Part shown: piece by piece, positions 41,695 through 51,308 of the stretch | Layout: every line of letters begins with the position of its first letter | Position numbering within the stretch: position 1 is the stretch's first letter | NCBI RefSeq assembly: GCF_008692195.1 | Contig: NZ_RXOM01000063.1 | Location: 76,909-140,908 of the forward strand | Length of the DNA: 64,000 nt | Direction: 5' to 3' | From: Salegentibacter sp. R32 | GTDB lineage: Bacteria > Bacteroidota > Bacteroidia > Flavobacteriales > Flavobacteriaceae | Notes under the pieces: model-generated | What the model was told of the DNA's origin: nothing | The model's database searches: none | What the model saw: only the letters and a program-made list of their open reading frames with translations | Translations under genes and position numbers: made by a program

Positions 41695-43047
41695 TTAAAA
41701 ACCAAGTATAAGTTTGGCGATAGAAAAGTAAATGAGGATTCCGCAAATGTCGTTGCTCGTGGTGATAAAAGGCCCAGTGGCCATTGCAGGATCGATGCCT
41801 TGTTTGTCTAGAATAATGGGAACAAACGTCCCAATGAGCGAGGCAGTGATAATTACAGAAATTAAAGAAATGGCAACAGTTAAGCCAAAATCGAAATCTA
41901 AATTGAGTAAGAAAACTCCGCCCAGTACTAACAATCCGGCTAAGACAAATCCGTTGAGAAGACTTAACAGCACTTCTTTTAATAACCGGTTTAGTAAAGA
42001 ACCCCGTAACGAACCATTGGCCAAACCTTGCAACACAATCGCAGAAGATTGCACGCCTACATTCCCAGCCATCGCAGCAATTAAGGGAACAAAAAAGAAT
42101 AAAGCACCGTGCTTTTCCATTGCTCCATCGAAGGTCTCTAAAACATTTACACTTATAAAACCTCCTAAAAGAGCGAGGATTAACCACGGTAAACGTGCGC
42201 GGGTAAGTTGCCAAATGCTACTGTCTGCTTCTACATCTTCAGAAATACCAGCCGCCATTTGGTAATCTTTTTCGGCCTCTTCACGGATAAAATCAAGAAT
42301 ATCATCAACGGTAATACGACCGACGAGTTTACCCATTTCATTTACTACCGGAATGGCCTCTAAATCGTATTTTTGCATAATACGGGCAACTTCTTCGCCT
42401 TTGGTATCTACCGAAACATAATCTACTTTATCGATATACACATCACTAATTTGTGCCGTACTCGGTGCAGTGATTAAGTCTTTTAAAGAAAGTCTTCCTT
42501 TGAGTTTGTTTTTGTTATCGACGACATAAATGGAATGAACACGCGTTACATTTTCGGCTTGTTGGCGCATTTCACTCATACAACCGGTGACACTCCAATT
42601 TTCATTAACTTTTACGAGCTCTTTTGCCATGAGACCTCCGGCAGAATTTTCGTCGTAACGCAAAAGGTCTACAATATCATCGGCGTGTTGCTCGTCTTCA
42701 ATATTGGCAATAACCAGTTCTTTTACTTCGGGGGAAAGTTCACCAACGATATCGGCAGCATCATCGGTGTCCATTTCTTCAATTTCTTCAGCAATTTCTT
42801 TGGCGGAAAGGTTATTAAGGACTTTTTCGCGGTCTTCCTCATCGAGCTCCATCAAGACTTCTGCCGTCTTATCGCTTTCTAGCAATTTGATGACATAAGT
42901 GGCATCGTCGAGGGAGAGTTCTTCTAAAGTTTCAGCAATATCGGCGTGGTGCATATTTTCAAATTGCACCAATAGCTCCTTGTTGTTTTTTTGTTCAACA
43001 AGGTTTTCAATTTTTTCTATAAACTCCCGACTAATCTGAAACTGCAT
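41695..43047 (-). CDS. mgtE: MgtE-type magnesium transporter
   Basis: A 450-aa Mg2+ channel. The N-terminal superhelical MgtE_N domain ([24 protein letters not shown]) covers about 1-130, a CBS pair follows ([18 protein letters not shown] to [13 protein letters not shown], about 135-255), then five C-terminal membrane helices with [39 protein letters not shown] and [36 protein letters not shown], the conserved pore segment with Asp. The start overlaps the end of rsmA by 17 nt. Confidence 0.97.
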   Translation of the reverse strand: MQFQISREFIEKIENLVEQKNNKELLVQFENMHHADIAETLEELSLDDATYVIKLLESDKTAEVLMELDEEDREKVLNNLSAKEIAEEIEEMDTDDAADIVGELSPEVKELVIANIEDEQHADDIVDLLRYDENSAGGLMAKELVKVNENWSVTGCMSEMRQQAENVTRVHSIYVVDNKNKLKGRLSLKDLITAPSTAQISDVYIDKVDYVSVDTKGEEVARIMQKYDLEAIPVVNEMGKLVGRITVDDILDFIREEAEKDYQMAAGISEDVEADSSIWQLTRARLPWLILALLGGFISVNVLETFDGAMEKHGALFFFVPLIAAMAGNVGVQSSAIVLQGLANGSLRGSLLNRLLKEVLLSLLNGFVLAGLLVLGGVFLLNLDFDFGLTVAISLISVIITASLIGTFVPIILDKQGIDPAMATGPFITTSNDICGILIYFSIAKLILGF

Positions 43048-43891
43048 CGTGTTGTATCTTTTGGGTGAGTTCTAAAAATTGCTGCACCGATAATTGCTCG
43101 GGTCGCTGCCCAAAGATACTATCTTCTTTTAATTGTGGACTAAGGTTGAAGCTTTTTAAACTGTTTCTTAACGTTTTTCTTCGTTGTTGAAAGGCTGTTT
43201 TTACGACTCTAAAGAATAGTTTTTCCTCTACGGGAAGGCTATAATCGGCTTTTCTAATTAATCGTAAGACTCCGCTATCTACTTTTGGTGGCGGATTGAA
43301 TACGCTTGGCGGAACGGTAAACAGATATTCGGCATTGTAATAGGCCTGCGTTAAAACGGAAAGGATTCCGTAAGTTTTACTGCCTTCTTTTTCGCAAATG
43401 CGTTGAGCGACTTCTTTTTGGAACATCCCGGTAAACTCAGGTACCAATTCTCGATTTTCAATGGCTTTGAAAACGATTTGGGTAGAAATGTTGTACGGGA
43501 AATTTCCTGTGATGGCGAAAGGTTTTCCATTAAAAAGTTTTTCTAGGTTCATCTTTAAAAAATCGGCTTCGATTACCTGAAAATTTTCAGTGGAAATGGA
43601 AGGATGGTCTAACGCGAACGATTGGTTTAAGTATTCTATGGATTCTGTATCTAAATCGGCTGCAATGACGTTTTTTCCTTTTTGTAGGATGTATTTGGTA
43701 AGCACTCCTGTTCCCGGACCAATCTCCAATACATTGTCATAACCGTCTAAGGTTAATGTATCTCCAATTTTTTCCGCGACTTCTTCATCTTTTAAAAAGT
43801 GTTGTCCTAAATGCTTTTTGGCTCTTACAGGGTCGGAGGAATATTGCTTTTTAGAAGACTTCTGTTTTTTATGGAAGTTCTTTTTTTTCAT
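43031..43891 (-). CDS. rsmA: 16S rRNA (adenine1518/1519-N6)-dimethyltransferase
   Basis: A 286-aa SAM-dependent enzyme that dimethylates two adenines in the 3' end of 16S rRNA. Motifs: [19 protein letters not shown]-binding [16 protein letters not shown] (around residue 60), and catalytic [12 protein letters not shown] (around 135). A Lys-rich N-terminal extension of ~25 residues precedes the domain. Overlaps mgtE by 17 nt, an arrangement common in this family of bacteria. Confidence 0.97.
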   Translation of the reverse strand: MKKKNFHKKQKSSKKQYSSDPVRAKKHLGQHFLKDEEVAEKIGDTLTLDGYDNVLEIGPGTGVLTKYILQKGKNVIAADLDTESIEYLNQSFALDHPSISTENFQVIEADFLKMNLEKLFNGKPFAITGNFPYNISTQIVFKAIENRELVPEFTGMFQKEVAQRICEKEGSKTYGILSVLTQAYYNAEYLFTVPPSVFNPPPKVDSGVLRLIRKADYSLPVEEKLFFRVVKTAFQQRRKTLRNSLKSFNLSPQLKEDSIFGQRPEQLSVQQFLELTQKIQHDAVSD

Positions 43892-43978
43892 GCTTTAGAA
43901 AGTATTTTATAAATCATCTTCATTCTAGGCTTGATTTGGAAACCTATTTCAAATAAAAAACTTTAAAGATGAGATGTG

Positions 43979-43999
43979 ACCCTGAATCACTTTCAGGGT
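43979..43999. repeat. Second copy of the ACCCTGAA/TTCAGGGT intergenic palindrome
   Basis: ACCCTGAA (43979-43986) pairs with TTCAGGGT (43992-43999). The ~31 bp around it matches the copy at 358-388 at all but about two positions. It lies in the rsmA-DUF4286 gap, 43.6 kb from the first copy. Confidence 0.75.
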
Positions 44000-44040
44000 G
44001 ACGGCACATTTTAATGTTAATTACATTCAACCAAGTAGAA

Positions 44041-44349
44041 CTATTGTTCAGAAATCACTTCTAGTTCGGTTCTAAAGGATACTACTTTGTCTTTAAAACG
44101 TTTAGAAATACTTCTTAATTCTTCGGCATTTTCTTCATAGTAACTTTCTAACATGGCTTTGCTTTCGGCTTTGTATTGTACTGAATAAGTTATCCCGCCC
44201 ATAGGTTCTTCTACCAAAACCTTTGTCATAAGCGCGTTGATGAACTTTCCCGTATCGAGCATTTGCGGAATGTGTTCTTGCTTCATCCAGGTAAGCCACT
44301 CGTCGTGAACTTCTTCACTTACATTAATGGTAACGTTGTAAATAATCAT
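44041..44349 (-). CDS. DUF4286 protein
   Basis: A 102-aa protein with the DUF4286 pattern: MIIYNVTINVSEEVHDEWLTW, HIPQMLDTGKFINALMTKVL and GGITYSVQYKAESKAMLESYYEENAEEL. It has a ferredoxin-like dimeric alpha/beta-barrel look. Function unknown. Placed between the TPR gene and rsmA on the same strand. Confidence 0.9.
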   Translation of the reverse strand: MIIYNVTINVSEEVHDEWLTWMKQEHIPQMLDTGKFINALMTKVLVEEPMGGITYSVQYKAESKAMLESYYEENAEELRSISKRFKDKVVSFRTELEVISEQ

Positions 44350-44379
44350 AGCTTGAAAGTTTAAAGCTACAAAATTGCA

Positions 44380-46170
44380 TTATTCTAGTTGATCGCCACG
44401 TAATATGCGGTATTTTTTTCGGGACTCGACAAAATAAATACTATCGGCAAAATTGAAAATAATCTGTTCGTAGTTCTCTTTGGCTTTTTCGGGTTGGTTG
44501 AGTTGATTTCTATAGAGTTCTGCTAAATAATAATAAGCATCATCCGCCAAAATATCTTCTGAATAATACTGAATGATCTGCTGATAGTTTTCTTCGGCTT
44601 TTTCGTATTCACCCAATTGCTCAAAAAGTTGTGCTTTTCTCAAGAGCGCTTCGTCTTCAATTTTTTCGCCTTTATGCTGAAGTAAAATCGTATCTAACAC
44701 ATTAAGGGCTTTTTCATCTTTCTTTTGAAAGGTATATAAATCGGCTTTCGCAAAAAGTTTTAGAGCGGTTTGGGTTGAATCTTCTAAAGAATTATCAGAA
44801 ATTAATAAATTCAATTGAAGGGCGTCGTTAGCAATTAACTGACTCGTTGCGGTTTTCAACACTTTTAATTGTGTCTGCGCCCATTTAAAATCTCCTTTAT
44901 AATAACTGGTTTTGGCTACTTTAAAGGTGGCTTCTTGTGCCAGCTCATTATTTTGCACCAAGTTTTGCACTTGACTGTAATAAATTAACGCCTGATTAAA
45001 TTTTTGTTCTAACACCAAAATATCAGCCAAGACCATTTTGGTCCGTGCTTCTTCAAATCGGTTAATATTTTCTTCTAAGGCATTTCGCAATAGAGTTTTG
45101 GCTTCTTCATTTTGATTATTGTTGAAGGCCAAAAACTTGGCATATTGTAATTGTAAACCAAGCGTATTCCTAGCTTTTCCATATTGCTGAAAGACTTCTT
45201 GAAAATAATTATCGATTTCTTCTTTTTCTTGTGCTGAAGAAATATGTTCAATTTCAATGGCTAACAACAATTCGTAGGCGTTTAGTTTTTGACTTTCTAC
45301 GGCAGCGGTCTCAATAGTATAATTCAAGATTTCCTTCGCAGTTTCCGGCTCGCCGTTTTCATTCGCGATTTCTGCAAGTTCAGTGATTTTGCGTAAGCTT
45401 TTTTCTGGGGAACGTTGGTAAATGGCTTTCTCCTGAATAAAAGCTTTTTTATATTCTTGCTGCTGCGTGAATAACCAACTGAGCATCTGGTTGTAAAACA
45501 AATCAGGTTCTTGTTGAATACGCTTCAGCAATAATTTCCGAAGAATTTGATTGGCTTCATTAGCTGCATCTTCGGTGATATATTCTGAAAAATTTCGGTT
45601 AACGGCATAGAAATATTCGGCTTTTTGTTTAATCAGGTCGAGATATGTAGCGAACATTTCTTCCAGTTTTCCTTGTTCCCCGTAAATCCTCGCCAACTGA
45701 ATGATAAAGTTAGGATTGGGCTGTTTTCCTAGTCCCTTTTCGTAAGCCAAAGCAGCTTCTTCCAACAAATTATATTTTTGAAATGCCCGTCCAACGGTAT
45801 AGGCATAACTGGGGATTTTATCTATTTTCTCAATCGCTTGTTGGTAGTATTCTTTTGCTTTTTCCGGTTGTTCTTGCAGTTGATAATTATAGCCAAGCTC
45901 TACCAATAAATTGGGATAAGCAGTATTGCGGTGAGTAAAATCTAAGAGGTATTTTTCGACTTCTTGGTATTGCTCCAATTCTTGCATGCTACTGATCAAA
46001 CCTTGTAAATAATTGAGATTACCGTTGCTTCTTTTGTACAACTGCTCGTAAACCGACTTGGCTTTTTCGTATTCTCCTTGGTCAAAATAGTTTTGGGCGA
46101 TTTCAGCTGATTGTGAAAAAACCGAACTGCTTAAACCAAGTGTAATAAATAGTGTAATTAAAAAACGCAT
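44380..46170 (-). CDS. Exported tetratricopeptide-repeat protein
   Basis: A 596-aa protein with a signal peptide (FLITLFITLGLSSSVFSQ) and many TPR-like helical pairs throughout. Examples: EIAQNYFDQGEYEKAKSVYEQLYK, VELGYNYQLQEQPEKAKEYYQQAI and, near the C-terminus, LLRKAQLFEQLGEYEKAEENYQQIIQYY and YYLAELYRNQLNQPEKAKENYEQI. It is probably a periplasmic scaffold; the C-terminal repeats resemble YfgM/YbgF-like arrays. Partners unknown. Confidence 0.88.
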   Translation of the reverse strand: MRFLITLFITLGLSSSVFSQSAEIAQNYFDQGEYEKAKSVYEQLYKRSNGNLNYLQGLISSMQELEQYQEVEKYLLDFTHRNTAYPNLLVELGYNYQLQEQPEKAKEYYQQAIEKIDKIPSYAYTVGRAFQKYNLLEEAALAYEKGLGKQPNPNFIIQLARIYGEQGKLEEMFATYLDLIKQKAEYFYAVNRNFSEYITEDAANEANQILRKLLLKRIQQEPDLFYNQMLSWLFTQQQEYKKAFIQEKAIYQRSPEKSLRKITELAEIANENGEPETAKEILNYTIETAAVESQKLNAYELLLAIEIEHISSAQEKEEIDNYFQEVFQQYGKARNTLGLQLQYAKFLAFNNNQNEEAKTLLRNALEENINRFEEARTKMVLADILVLEQKFNQALIYYSQVQNLVQNNELAQEATFKVAKTSYYKGDFKWAQTQLKVLKTATSQLIANDALQLNLLISDNSLEDSTQTALKLFAKADLYTFQKKDEKALNVLDTILLQHKGEKIEDEALLRKAQLFEQLGEYEKAEENYQQIIQYYSEDILADDAYYYLAELYRNQLNQPEKAKENYEQIIFNFADSIYFVESRKKYRILRGDQLE

Positions 46171-46257
46171 CTTGCTAAGATAACAAAATGCGTTTTGAAT
46201 TATTGTTTTTAATGGGAATTATCTTTTTGAAGTTTAAACCCTTCTGCTTGAAGTTAG

Positions 46258-46300
46258 AACCCTTCCGCCTTCGGCACCTTCCCTTAGAAAGGGAAGGAAC
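46258..46300. repeat. Dispersed intergenic repeat, copy 2 (GCCTTCGGC type)
   Basis: AACCCTTCCGCCTTCGGC followed by a 9-bp hairpin CCTTCCCTT-aga-AAGGGAAGG (46277-46297). It lies just past the serS stop on the minus strand, where it may act as terminator. Related to the copy at 41566-41608. Confidence 0.75.
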
Positions 46301-46315
46301 TTTTTGGGATAAATT

Positions 46316-47587
46316 CTAGTTAATCAAATCGAAACCGGTGTAAGGCACTAAAACTTCAGGAACTTTGATACCATCTTCAGTTTGGTAATTTTCTAAAATA
46401 CCGGCCATTACACGAGGTAAAGCTAATGAGCTTCCATTTAAGGTATGTACCAATTCTTTCTTTCCTTCTTTGTTTTTGTAACGAACTTTTAGTCGGTTAG
46501 ACTGAAAGGTTTCAAAATTTGAAACTGAAGAAATTTCTAACCAACGATCTTGCGCGGTAGAAAATACTTCAAAATCGAAAGTTAAGGCTGAAGTAAATCC
46601 CAGATCGCCACCACAAAGTCTCAACACTCGATAAGGGAGCTTTAAATCTTTTAAAATATCTTTTACGTGCTCAACCATTTTATCTAAAGTGGCGTAAGAA
46701 TCTTCCGGTTTTACCAGGTTTACCAATTCAACTTTATCAAATTGGTGTAAACGGTTTAAACCACGAACGTGCGCACCGTAAGAACCTGCTTCTCTACGAA
46801 AACAAGGCGTAAAAGCCGTACAACTAATAGGTAATTGTTTTTCTTCTAATAAATCGCCTCTAAACATATTGGTTAGTGGCACTTCTGAAGTCGGGATTAA
46901 ATAAAGATCATCGTTTTGCACGTGATACATTTGTCCTTCTTTATCAGGTAATTGTCCCGTACCGTAACCAGACTCTTCATTTACCACCAAAGGCACTTGA
47001 TATTCGGTATAACCGGCTTCAATATTTTTATCTAAAAAGTAAGTGATTAAAGCGCGTTGTAATCTCGCTCCTTTTCCTTTATACACAGGAAAACCGGCTC
47101 CGGTAATTTTGTTACCTAATTCAAAATCGATGAGGTCATATTTTTTTGCCAATTCCCAGTGCGGCAGACTTCCTTCTGCTAAAACAGGAACGTCTCCTTC
47201 TTTATAAACCTCTTCATTATCTTCTTCATCTTTCCCCGCAGGTACAGATTCGTGCGGAATATTAGGAATGGTGTATAAAAGCTGATTTAATTGTTCTGAA
47301 ACCGCGTTCAGCTTTTCGCTTAATTCTTTCGATTTTTCTTTTAAATCGCCGGTTTGCTCTTTTACCTTATTGGCTTTTTCGTGCTCTCCCGATTTAAACA
47401 ACAACCCAATTTCTTTGGAAAGTTTGTTAGATTCTGCTAACGTATTGTCTAACTCGGTTTGAGTGGAACGACGTTCTTCGTCTAACGAAATTACTTGCTC
47501 TAAAATACTTTCTGCTTCAAAATTTCTCTTTTTTAAAGCTTGTACGTAAACCTCTTTGTTTTCTCTAATGTGAGCTACTTGTAACAT
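46316..47587 (-). CDS. serS: Serine--tRNA ligase
   Basis: A 423-aa class II synthetase. The N-terminal coiled-coil tRNA-binding arm (LDEERRSTQTELDNTLAESNKLSKEI, about 30-110) precedes the catalytic domain with motif 2 FTPCFRREAGSYGAHVRGLNRLHQFDKVELV (around 260) and motif 3 NGSSLALPRVMAGILENYQ (around 390). Complete. Confidence 0.98.
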   Translation of the reverse strand: MLQVAHIRENKEVYVQALKKRNFEAESILEQVISLDEERRSTQTELDNTLAESNKLSKEIGLLFKSGEHEKANKVKEQTGDLKEKSKELSEKLNAVSEQLNQLLYTIPNIPHESVPAGKDEEDNEEVYKEGDVPVLAEGSLPHWELAKKYDLIDFELGNKITGAGFPVYKGKGARLQRALITYFLDKNIEAGYTEYQVPLVVNEESGYGTGQLPDKEGQMYHVQNDDLYLIPTSEVPLTNMFRGDLLEEKQLPISCTAFTPCFRREAGSYGAHVRGLNRLHQFDKVELVNLVKPEDSYATLDKMVEHVKDILKDLKLPYRVLRLCGGDLGFTSALTFDFEVFSTAQDRWLEISSVSNFETFQSNRLKVRYKNKEGKKELVHTLNGSSLALPRVMAGILENYQTEDGIKVPEVLVPYTGFDLIN

Positions 47588-47641
47588 TGGGTTGAATTTT
47601 TCTGTTTAATTAAAGGCTCAAAGTTAATTATTTCGGCGTAA

Positions 47642-48961
47642 CTAATCTCCATCTTCGTGAAGTAAAATCCAATCGTTATGAAAGAAATAATCCCACTCGG
47701 CTTCTGCCATATTTACCATGGGATCGATAAGTTGTTTTCGCTCTTTATGGTTTACACTTACACGAGCGTTGACGTAAATTTCAATTTCTTCACCTTTTTC
47801 AGCATAAATCTCTTTTAAACGCTGTGAGAATTGCCAAATCACATCGGGTTTCGTGCTAGCTTGTCTAATTTGTTTTCGGGTAAGGTAATCTCCTTTTTTT
47901 ACGTAGTTAACTTCTCCTGTGGTTTTATTCACGATTTTACAGGAAGCTATTCCGCTTTTGCTGCGCAACATCATTCGCCAACTCATCCGGTGTCCTTCTT
48001 CGGTCCACAACACATCGCCTTTAATTGCCCAATGACGAAGCGGCATTAAAATTTGAAACGGAAACCAAACACAGAATATCCCAACGAGTAAATTTCTATA
48101 TTCCGGGACAACCACTTCGGCTTTGTTGTAAAAAGGTTTTTTATAAAGAAATCGTCGATGGATTAATTCTGGAGAAAAGAAAAACAAACAAAATGCTAAT
48201 GATAGATACGGAAAAATGCCTATTCTGAAAACGTAACTGTTGAATAAATGAAAGAAAATTGCCAGACAGAACATAGGAAGTCTGGTTTTTCGGTACAACA
48301 ATAACGGAACGATAAGCAAGTCGAATAAAATTCCGAAGTATAAAATTACATAATGCGTCCATTTTTGCTGAAGAATTTCACCGACCAGCCAATAATCTTT
48401 TTTACCTTTCATGAGCATTGCCGGAACTTCACCACTTAACCAATCGGGATAAAGTTTAGCGACGGAAGCGTATGTATAAACAATCCATAACTGAAAAACA
48501 ATAAACAATACTACCCAACGCGGCATCGAAATCTGTTTGAGTTTCGGATTGAGTTTTGCATCAACCGACGCATAAGTATTTGCCGGCACTAGCAACATAA
48601 AAACCAAAATAAGAATGAGCAGGTAATAGTGGTTGTTATAACTGGATTTTTGCATCAAGTAAACGCAAGTCCACATTAATGTATAACCGGAAATACTCCA
48701 TTTGTATTTGTAGCCAATGGTTACCAACACGCCAAAAAAGCCCATTATGCCGTAATAGACATACATCCAATTTCCGGGGAGTGGTTGCAAAAAGTCGAAA
48801 CCAATAAAATTAAAAGTGAACTGTGGTTCGATGAGTGTTCTACGAATCCAACCGGTAAAAATTGCACCCCAAGCTTCGGCTGTGATTAAAACTCCAAAAA
48901 TAATTCTGAAAACGATTAAAGAACTATTATCTACCCGCTGAAATAACCACTTATTAAGCAC
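47642..48961 (-). CDS. HTTM-domain membrane protein (vitamin K-dependent carboxylase-like)
   Basis: A 439-aa protein with a GTG start one base after the ribF stop. The HTTM domain covers about residues 10-290 (SLIVFRIIFGVLITAEAWGAI; PLPGNWMYVYYGIMGFFGVLVTIGY; the loop YNNHYYLLILILVFMLLVPANTYASVDAKLNPK; FFHLFNSYVFRIGIFPYLSLAFCLFFF), which is homologous to vertebrate gamma-glutamyl carboxylase. A soluble C-terminal region follows (RMSWRMMLRSKSGIASCKIVNKTTGE). The bacterial substrate is unknown; carboxylation activity should not be assumed. Confidence 0.85.
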   Translation of the reverse strand: MLNKWLFQRVDNSSLIVFRIIFGVLITAEAWGAIFTGWIRRTLIEPQFTFNFIGFDFLQPLPGNWMYVYYGIMGFFGVLVTIGYKYKWSISGYTLMWTCVYLMQKSSYNNHYYLLILILVFMLLVPANTYASVDAKLNPKLKQISMPRWVVLFIVFQLWIVYTYASVAKLYPDWLSGEVPAMLMKGKKDYWLVGEILQQKWTHYVILYFGILFDLLIVPLLLYRKTRLPMFCLAIFFHLFNSYVFRIGIFPYLSLAFCLFFFSPELIHRRFLYKKPFYNKAEVVVPEYRNLLVGIFCVWFPFQILMPLRHWAIKGDVLWTEEGHRMSWRMMLRSKSGIASCKIVNKTTGEVNYVKKGDYLTRKQIRQASTKPDVIWQFSQRLKEIYAEKGEEIEIYVNARVSVNHKERKQLIDPMVNMAEAEWDYFFHNDWILLHEDGD

Positions 48962-48962
48962 C

Positions 48963-49883
48963 TTATTTTGTTTTTAATTGATTGATGTAATTTATAGAAA
49001 ATTCTTCATCTTTTTTCATCGCTTTGATAAGTTCTTCTACTCCACCAAACTTCTTTTCTTCCCGAATGCGTTTTAGCATTTCTATTTGAAGTTCTTTACC
49101 GTATAGGTTTTTACCTAAGTTGAAAAAGTAGGTTTCGATGGTTTTTTCTGAGCCGCCAACGGTTGGATTGTAACCTATATTCATCATCCCAAAAACTTCT
49201 TGGTTATCTATTATCGCTTTTACTACATAAACCCCGGTTTTAGGAATAAGCTTATAGTCTTCTTCAATTTTTAAATTGGCAGTAGGAAAACCTAAATCTT
49301 TCCCTAAACCTTTTCCTTTCACTATTTTTCCGGATAGTAGAAAATTACTTCCTAGATATAAATTTGCTTTTTCTACATCACCTTCTTTGAGCGCTTTTCT
49401 AATTTTAGTAGAACTTACGGCTACTTCATCTACATCTTGTTTGGAGATTTCTTCTACTTCAAACCCATATTCTTCTCCGTATTTTTTTAGGTCTTCAATA
49501 TCGGCATTTCTATTTCTGCCAAAACGATGGTCGTAACCAATAATTACTTTTTTCGCCTGAAGTTTTTTTACTAAAACTTCTTCAATATATTCTTGCGCAG
49601 TTAATCTAGAGAAAGCTCGTGTAAATGGGTATACAATTAAATGATCGATACCGGTATTCAGCAGAATTTGCTTTCTTTCTTCAATAGTATTAATTAGCTC
49701 AATTCCTGTTTCTTTCTGCAACACCATTCGCGGGTGCGGAAAAAAGGTAAGCACCGCAGATTCCAAGGCTGAACTTTGAGCAGTTTCAACTAAGCTTTTT
49801 ATGATTTTTCGATGACCTATATGAACTCCATCAAAGGTGCCGATGGTGATTACTTTTGGTGTTTTATCTGTAGAAATTTTCAC
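48963..49883 (-). CDS. ribF: Bifunctional riboflavin kinase/FAD synthetase
   Basis: A 306-aa enzyme that makes FMN and FAD. The N-terminal nucleotidylyltransferase domain has ITIGTFDGVHIGHRKIIKSL (HxGH motif) and VIIGYDHRFGRNRNADIEDL (about 105-130). The C-terminal flavokinase domain has GKGLGKDLGFPTANLKIEEDYKLIPKTGVYVV (around 190) and GGSEKTIETYFFN. Confidence 0.96.
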   Translation of the reverse strand: MKISTDKTPKVITIGTFDGVHIGHRKIIKSLVETAQSSALESAVLTFFPHPRMVLQKETGIELINTIEERKQILLNTGIDHLIVYPFTRAFSRLTAQEYIEEVLVKKLQAKKVIIGYDHRFGRNRNADIEDLKKYGEEYGFEVEEISKQDVDEVAVSSTKIRKALKEGDVEKANLYLGSNFLLSGKIVKGKGLGKDLGFPTANLKIEEDYKLIPKTGVYVVKAIIDNQEVFGMMNIGYNPTVGGSEKTIETYFFNLGKNLYGKELQIEMLKRIREEKKFGGVEELIKAMKKDEEFSINYINQLKTK

Positions 49884-49929
49884 TCAATTTAATTTTTACA
49901 AATTTAAGGAAGGAAGGGGTTTGACTATA

Positions 49930-50550
49930 TTATTTCCCGTTAAAATTATTCATGGTATTGGAAACGCCGGCCGTTCCAAAAGAGCGGATAGCTTCAGCAG
50001 ACTTTTTTAAACGTTCAGGTAATTTTTTTCGTTCTTCTTCTTCCCATTCGCCAAGCACATAATTAATCTGGTTTCCTTTACTGAATTCGTCACTAATACC
50101 AAATCTGAATCTTGGATATTTAGAAGTATTCAATTGGGCTTGAATATCTTTTAATCCATTATGGCCGCCATCACTACCTTTCGTTTTTATTCTTAGAGTT
50201 CCAAAAGGTAAGTTCAAATCATCGGTAACAATCAGTACATTTTCCAGTTGAACTTTCTCTTTTTGCATCCAATAATTTACCGCTTTTCCGCTTAAATTCA
50301 TAAAGGTGGAAGGCTTGATTAAAATAAAGGTTCTTCCCTTCCATTTAAATTCAGCACGATCTCCCAACTTTACAGTTTCAAAAGTAATATTTTCTTCAGC
50401 AGCTAATTGGTCTAAGACTTTAAAGCCAATATTATGTCGGGTTTCCTCGTATTTTTCACCAATATTTCCTAAACCAACAATTAAAAATTTTTTCATTGGG
50501 TCTGTATTATCCTTAGTTGTACTTAAAATTCTACCAAAAAACGACAGCAT
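49930..50550 (-). CDS. pth: Peptidyl-tRNA hydrolase
   Basis: A 206-aa hydrolase that rescues peptidyl-tRNA. The core begins [29 protein letters not shown] (catalytic His) and continues with [43 protein letters not shown] and the C-terminal ANTMNNF-like end. I use the ATG at 50550 because it lies just past the rplY terminator and allows a short leader; an internal ATG at 50496 begins exactly at the conserved core and is an alternative (188 aa). Longer upstream frames run into rplY and the terminator and are not credible. Confidence 0.93.
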   Translation of the reverse strand: MLSFFGRILSTTKDNTDPMKKFLIVGLGNIGEKYEETRHNIGFKVLDQLAAEENITFETVKLGDRAEFKWKGRTFILIKPSTFMNLSGKAVNYWMQKEKVQLENVLIVTDDLNLPFGTLRIKTKGSDGGHNGLKDIQAQLNTSKYPRFRFGISDEFSKGNQINYVLGEWEEEERKKLPERLKKSAEAIRSFGTAGVSNTMNNFNGK

Positions 50551-50572
50551 CTGTTCAATTTTCAGTAAAAAT

Positions 50573-50605
50573 AAAAAAGCATCTTGATAAATACCAAGAT
50601 GCTTT
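50573..50605 (-). terminator. Rho-independent terminator between rplY and pth
   Basis: On the minus strand the stem AAAGCATCTTG/CAAGATGCTTT closes an 8-nt loop and is followed by a T run, about 22 nt after the rplY stop codon. It should limit read-through from prs-rplY into pth. Confidence 0.9.
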
Positions 50606-50626
50606 ATGATAAACGTTTGCAATTTT

Positions 50627-51274
50627 CTATGCGTCTTCAGAAGCTGCAGCTGCACCTTCATCGTGAGTTTCTGTTGATGGAACATCTCCTGGATCAACTT
50701 CATCCTCATCTTCCTCATCAAGAGCAACGATGTTACGAGAAGTTTTCACCTGACAGATTACCGTGTTATCTGGGTGAAGGATAGTGTAATCTTCACTTTC
50801 TACAGCAGTAACGTATAATTTGTTTCCTATTTTAAGCGGAGTTACATCTGCAACGATATAATCTGGTAATTTGGCCGCAAGACCTCTTACCTTCATACGA
50901 CGTAAGTTGAAACGTAAAACCCCTCCGTTTTTCACACCTTTTGGAATTCCTTCTGCGTGTACAGGAATTTCCATACTAATGTGTTGTTCTTCTCCAAACT
51001 CATAAAAATCCATATGAAGGATTTCGTCGGTTACCGGATGAAATTGAATGTCTTGAAGGACAGCGTTATGCTTGGTACCATCAAAATCCAACACTACGGT
51101 ATGCACATCTGGCGTGTAGATAAGATTGTTAAAGGAAACTTCTGGTGCTGAAAAGTGAATAGCTTGCTCTCCTCCGTATAATACGCAAGGAACCTCTCCA
51201 GCATTACGTAAGGCTTTTGTTGACTTCTTGCCTACGCTTTCTCTTTTAGATCCATTGATCGTAATTGACTTCAT
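50627..51274 (-). CDS. rplY: 50S ribosomal protein L25 (general stress protein CTC form)
   Basis: A 215-aa two-domain L25/CTC protein that binds 5S rRNA. N-terminal L25 domain: [32 protein letters not shown] and [36 protein letters not shown]-terminal TL5 domain: [53 protein letters not shown]. An acidic/Ala-rich tail ends the protein. Confidence 0.97.
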   Translation of the reverse strand: MKSITINGSKRESVGKKSTKALRNAGEVPCVLYGGEQAIHFSAPEVSFNNLIYTPDVHTVVLDFDGTKHNAVLQDIQFHPVTDEILHMDFYEFGEEQHISMEIPVHAEGIPKGVKNGGVLRFNLRRMKVRGLAAKLPDYIVADVTPLKIGNKLYVTAVESEDYTILHPDNTVICQVKTSRNIVALDEEDEDEVDPGDVPSTETHDEGAAAASEDA

Positions 51275-51308
51275 TTCTAAAAAATATTAATTAATAAATA
51301 AAATTGTT

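Noticed and set aside
41687-42214. 175-codon frame on the minus strand
   Set aside because: Lies wholly within mgtE in another frame with unnatural Cys/Arg/Phe-rich composition; a shadow.
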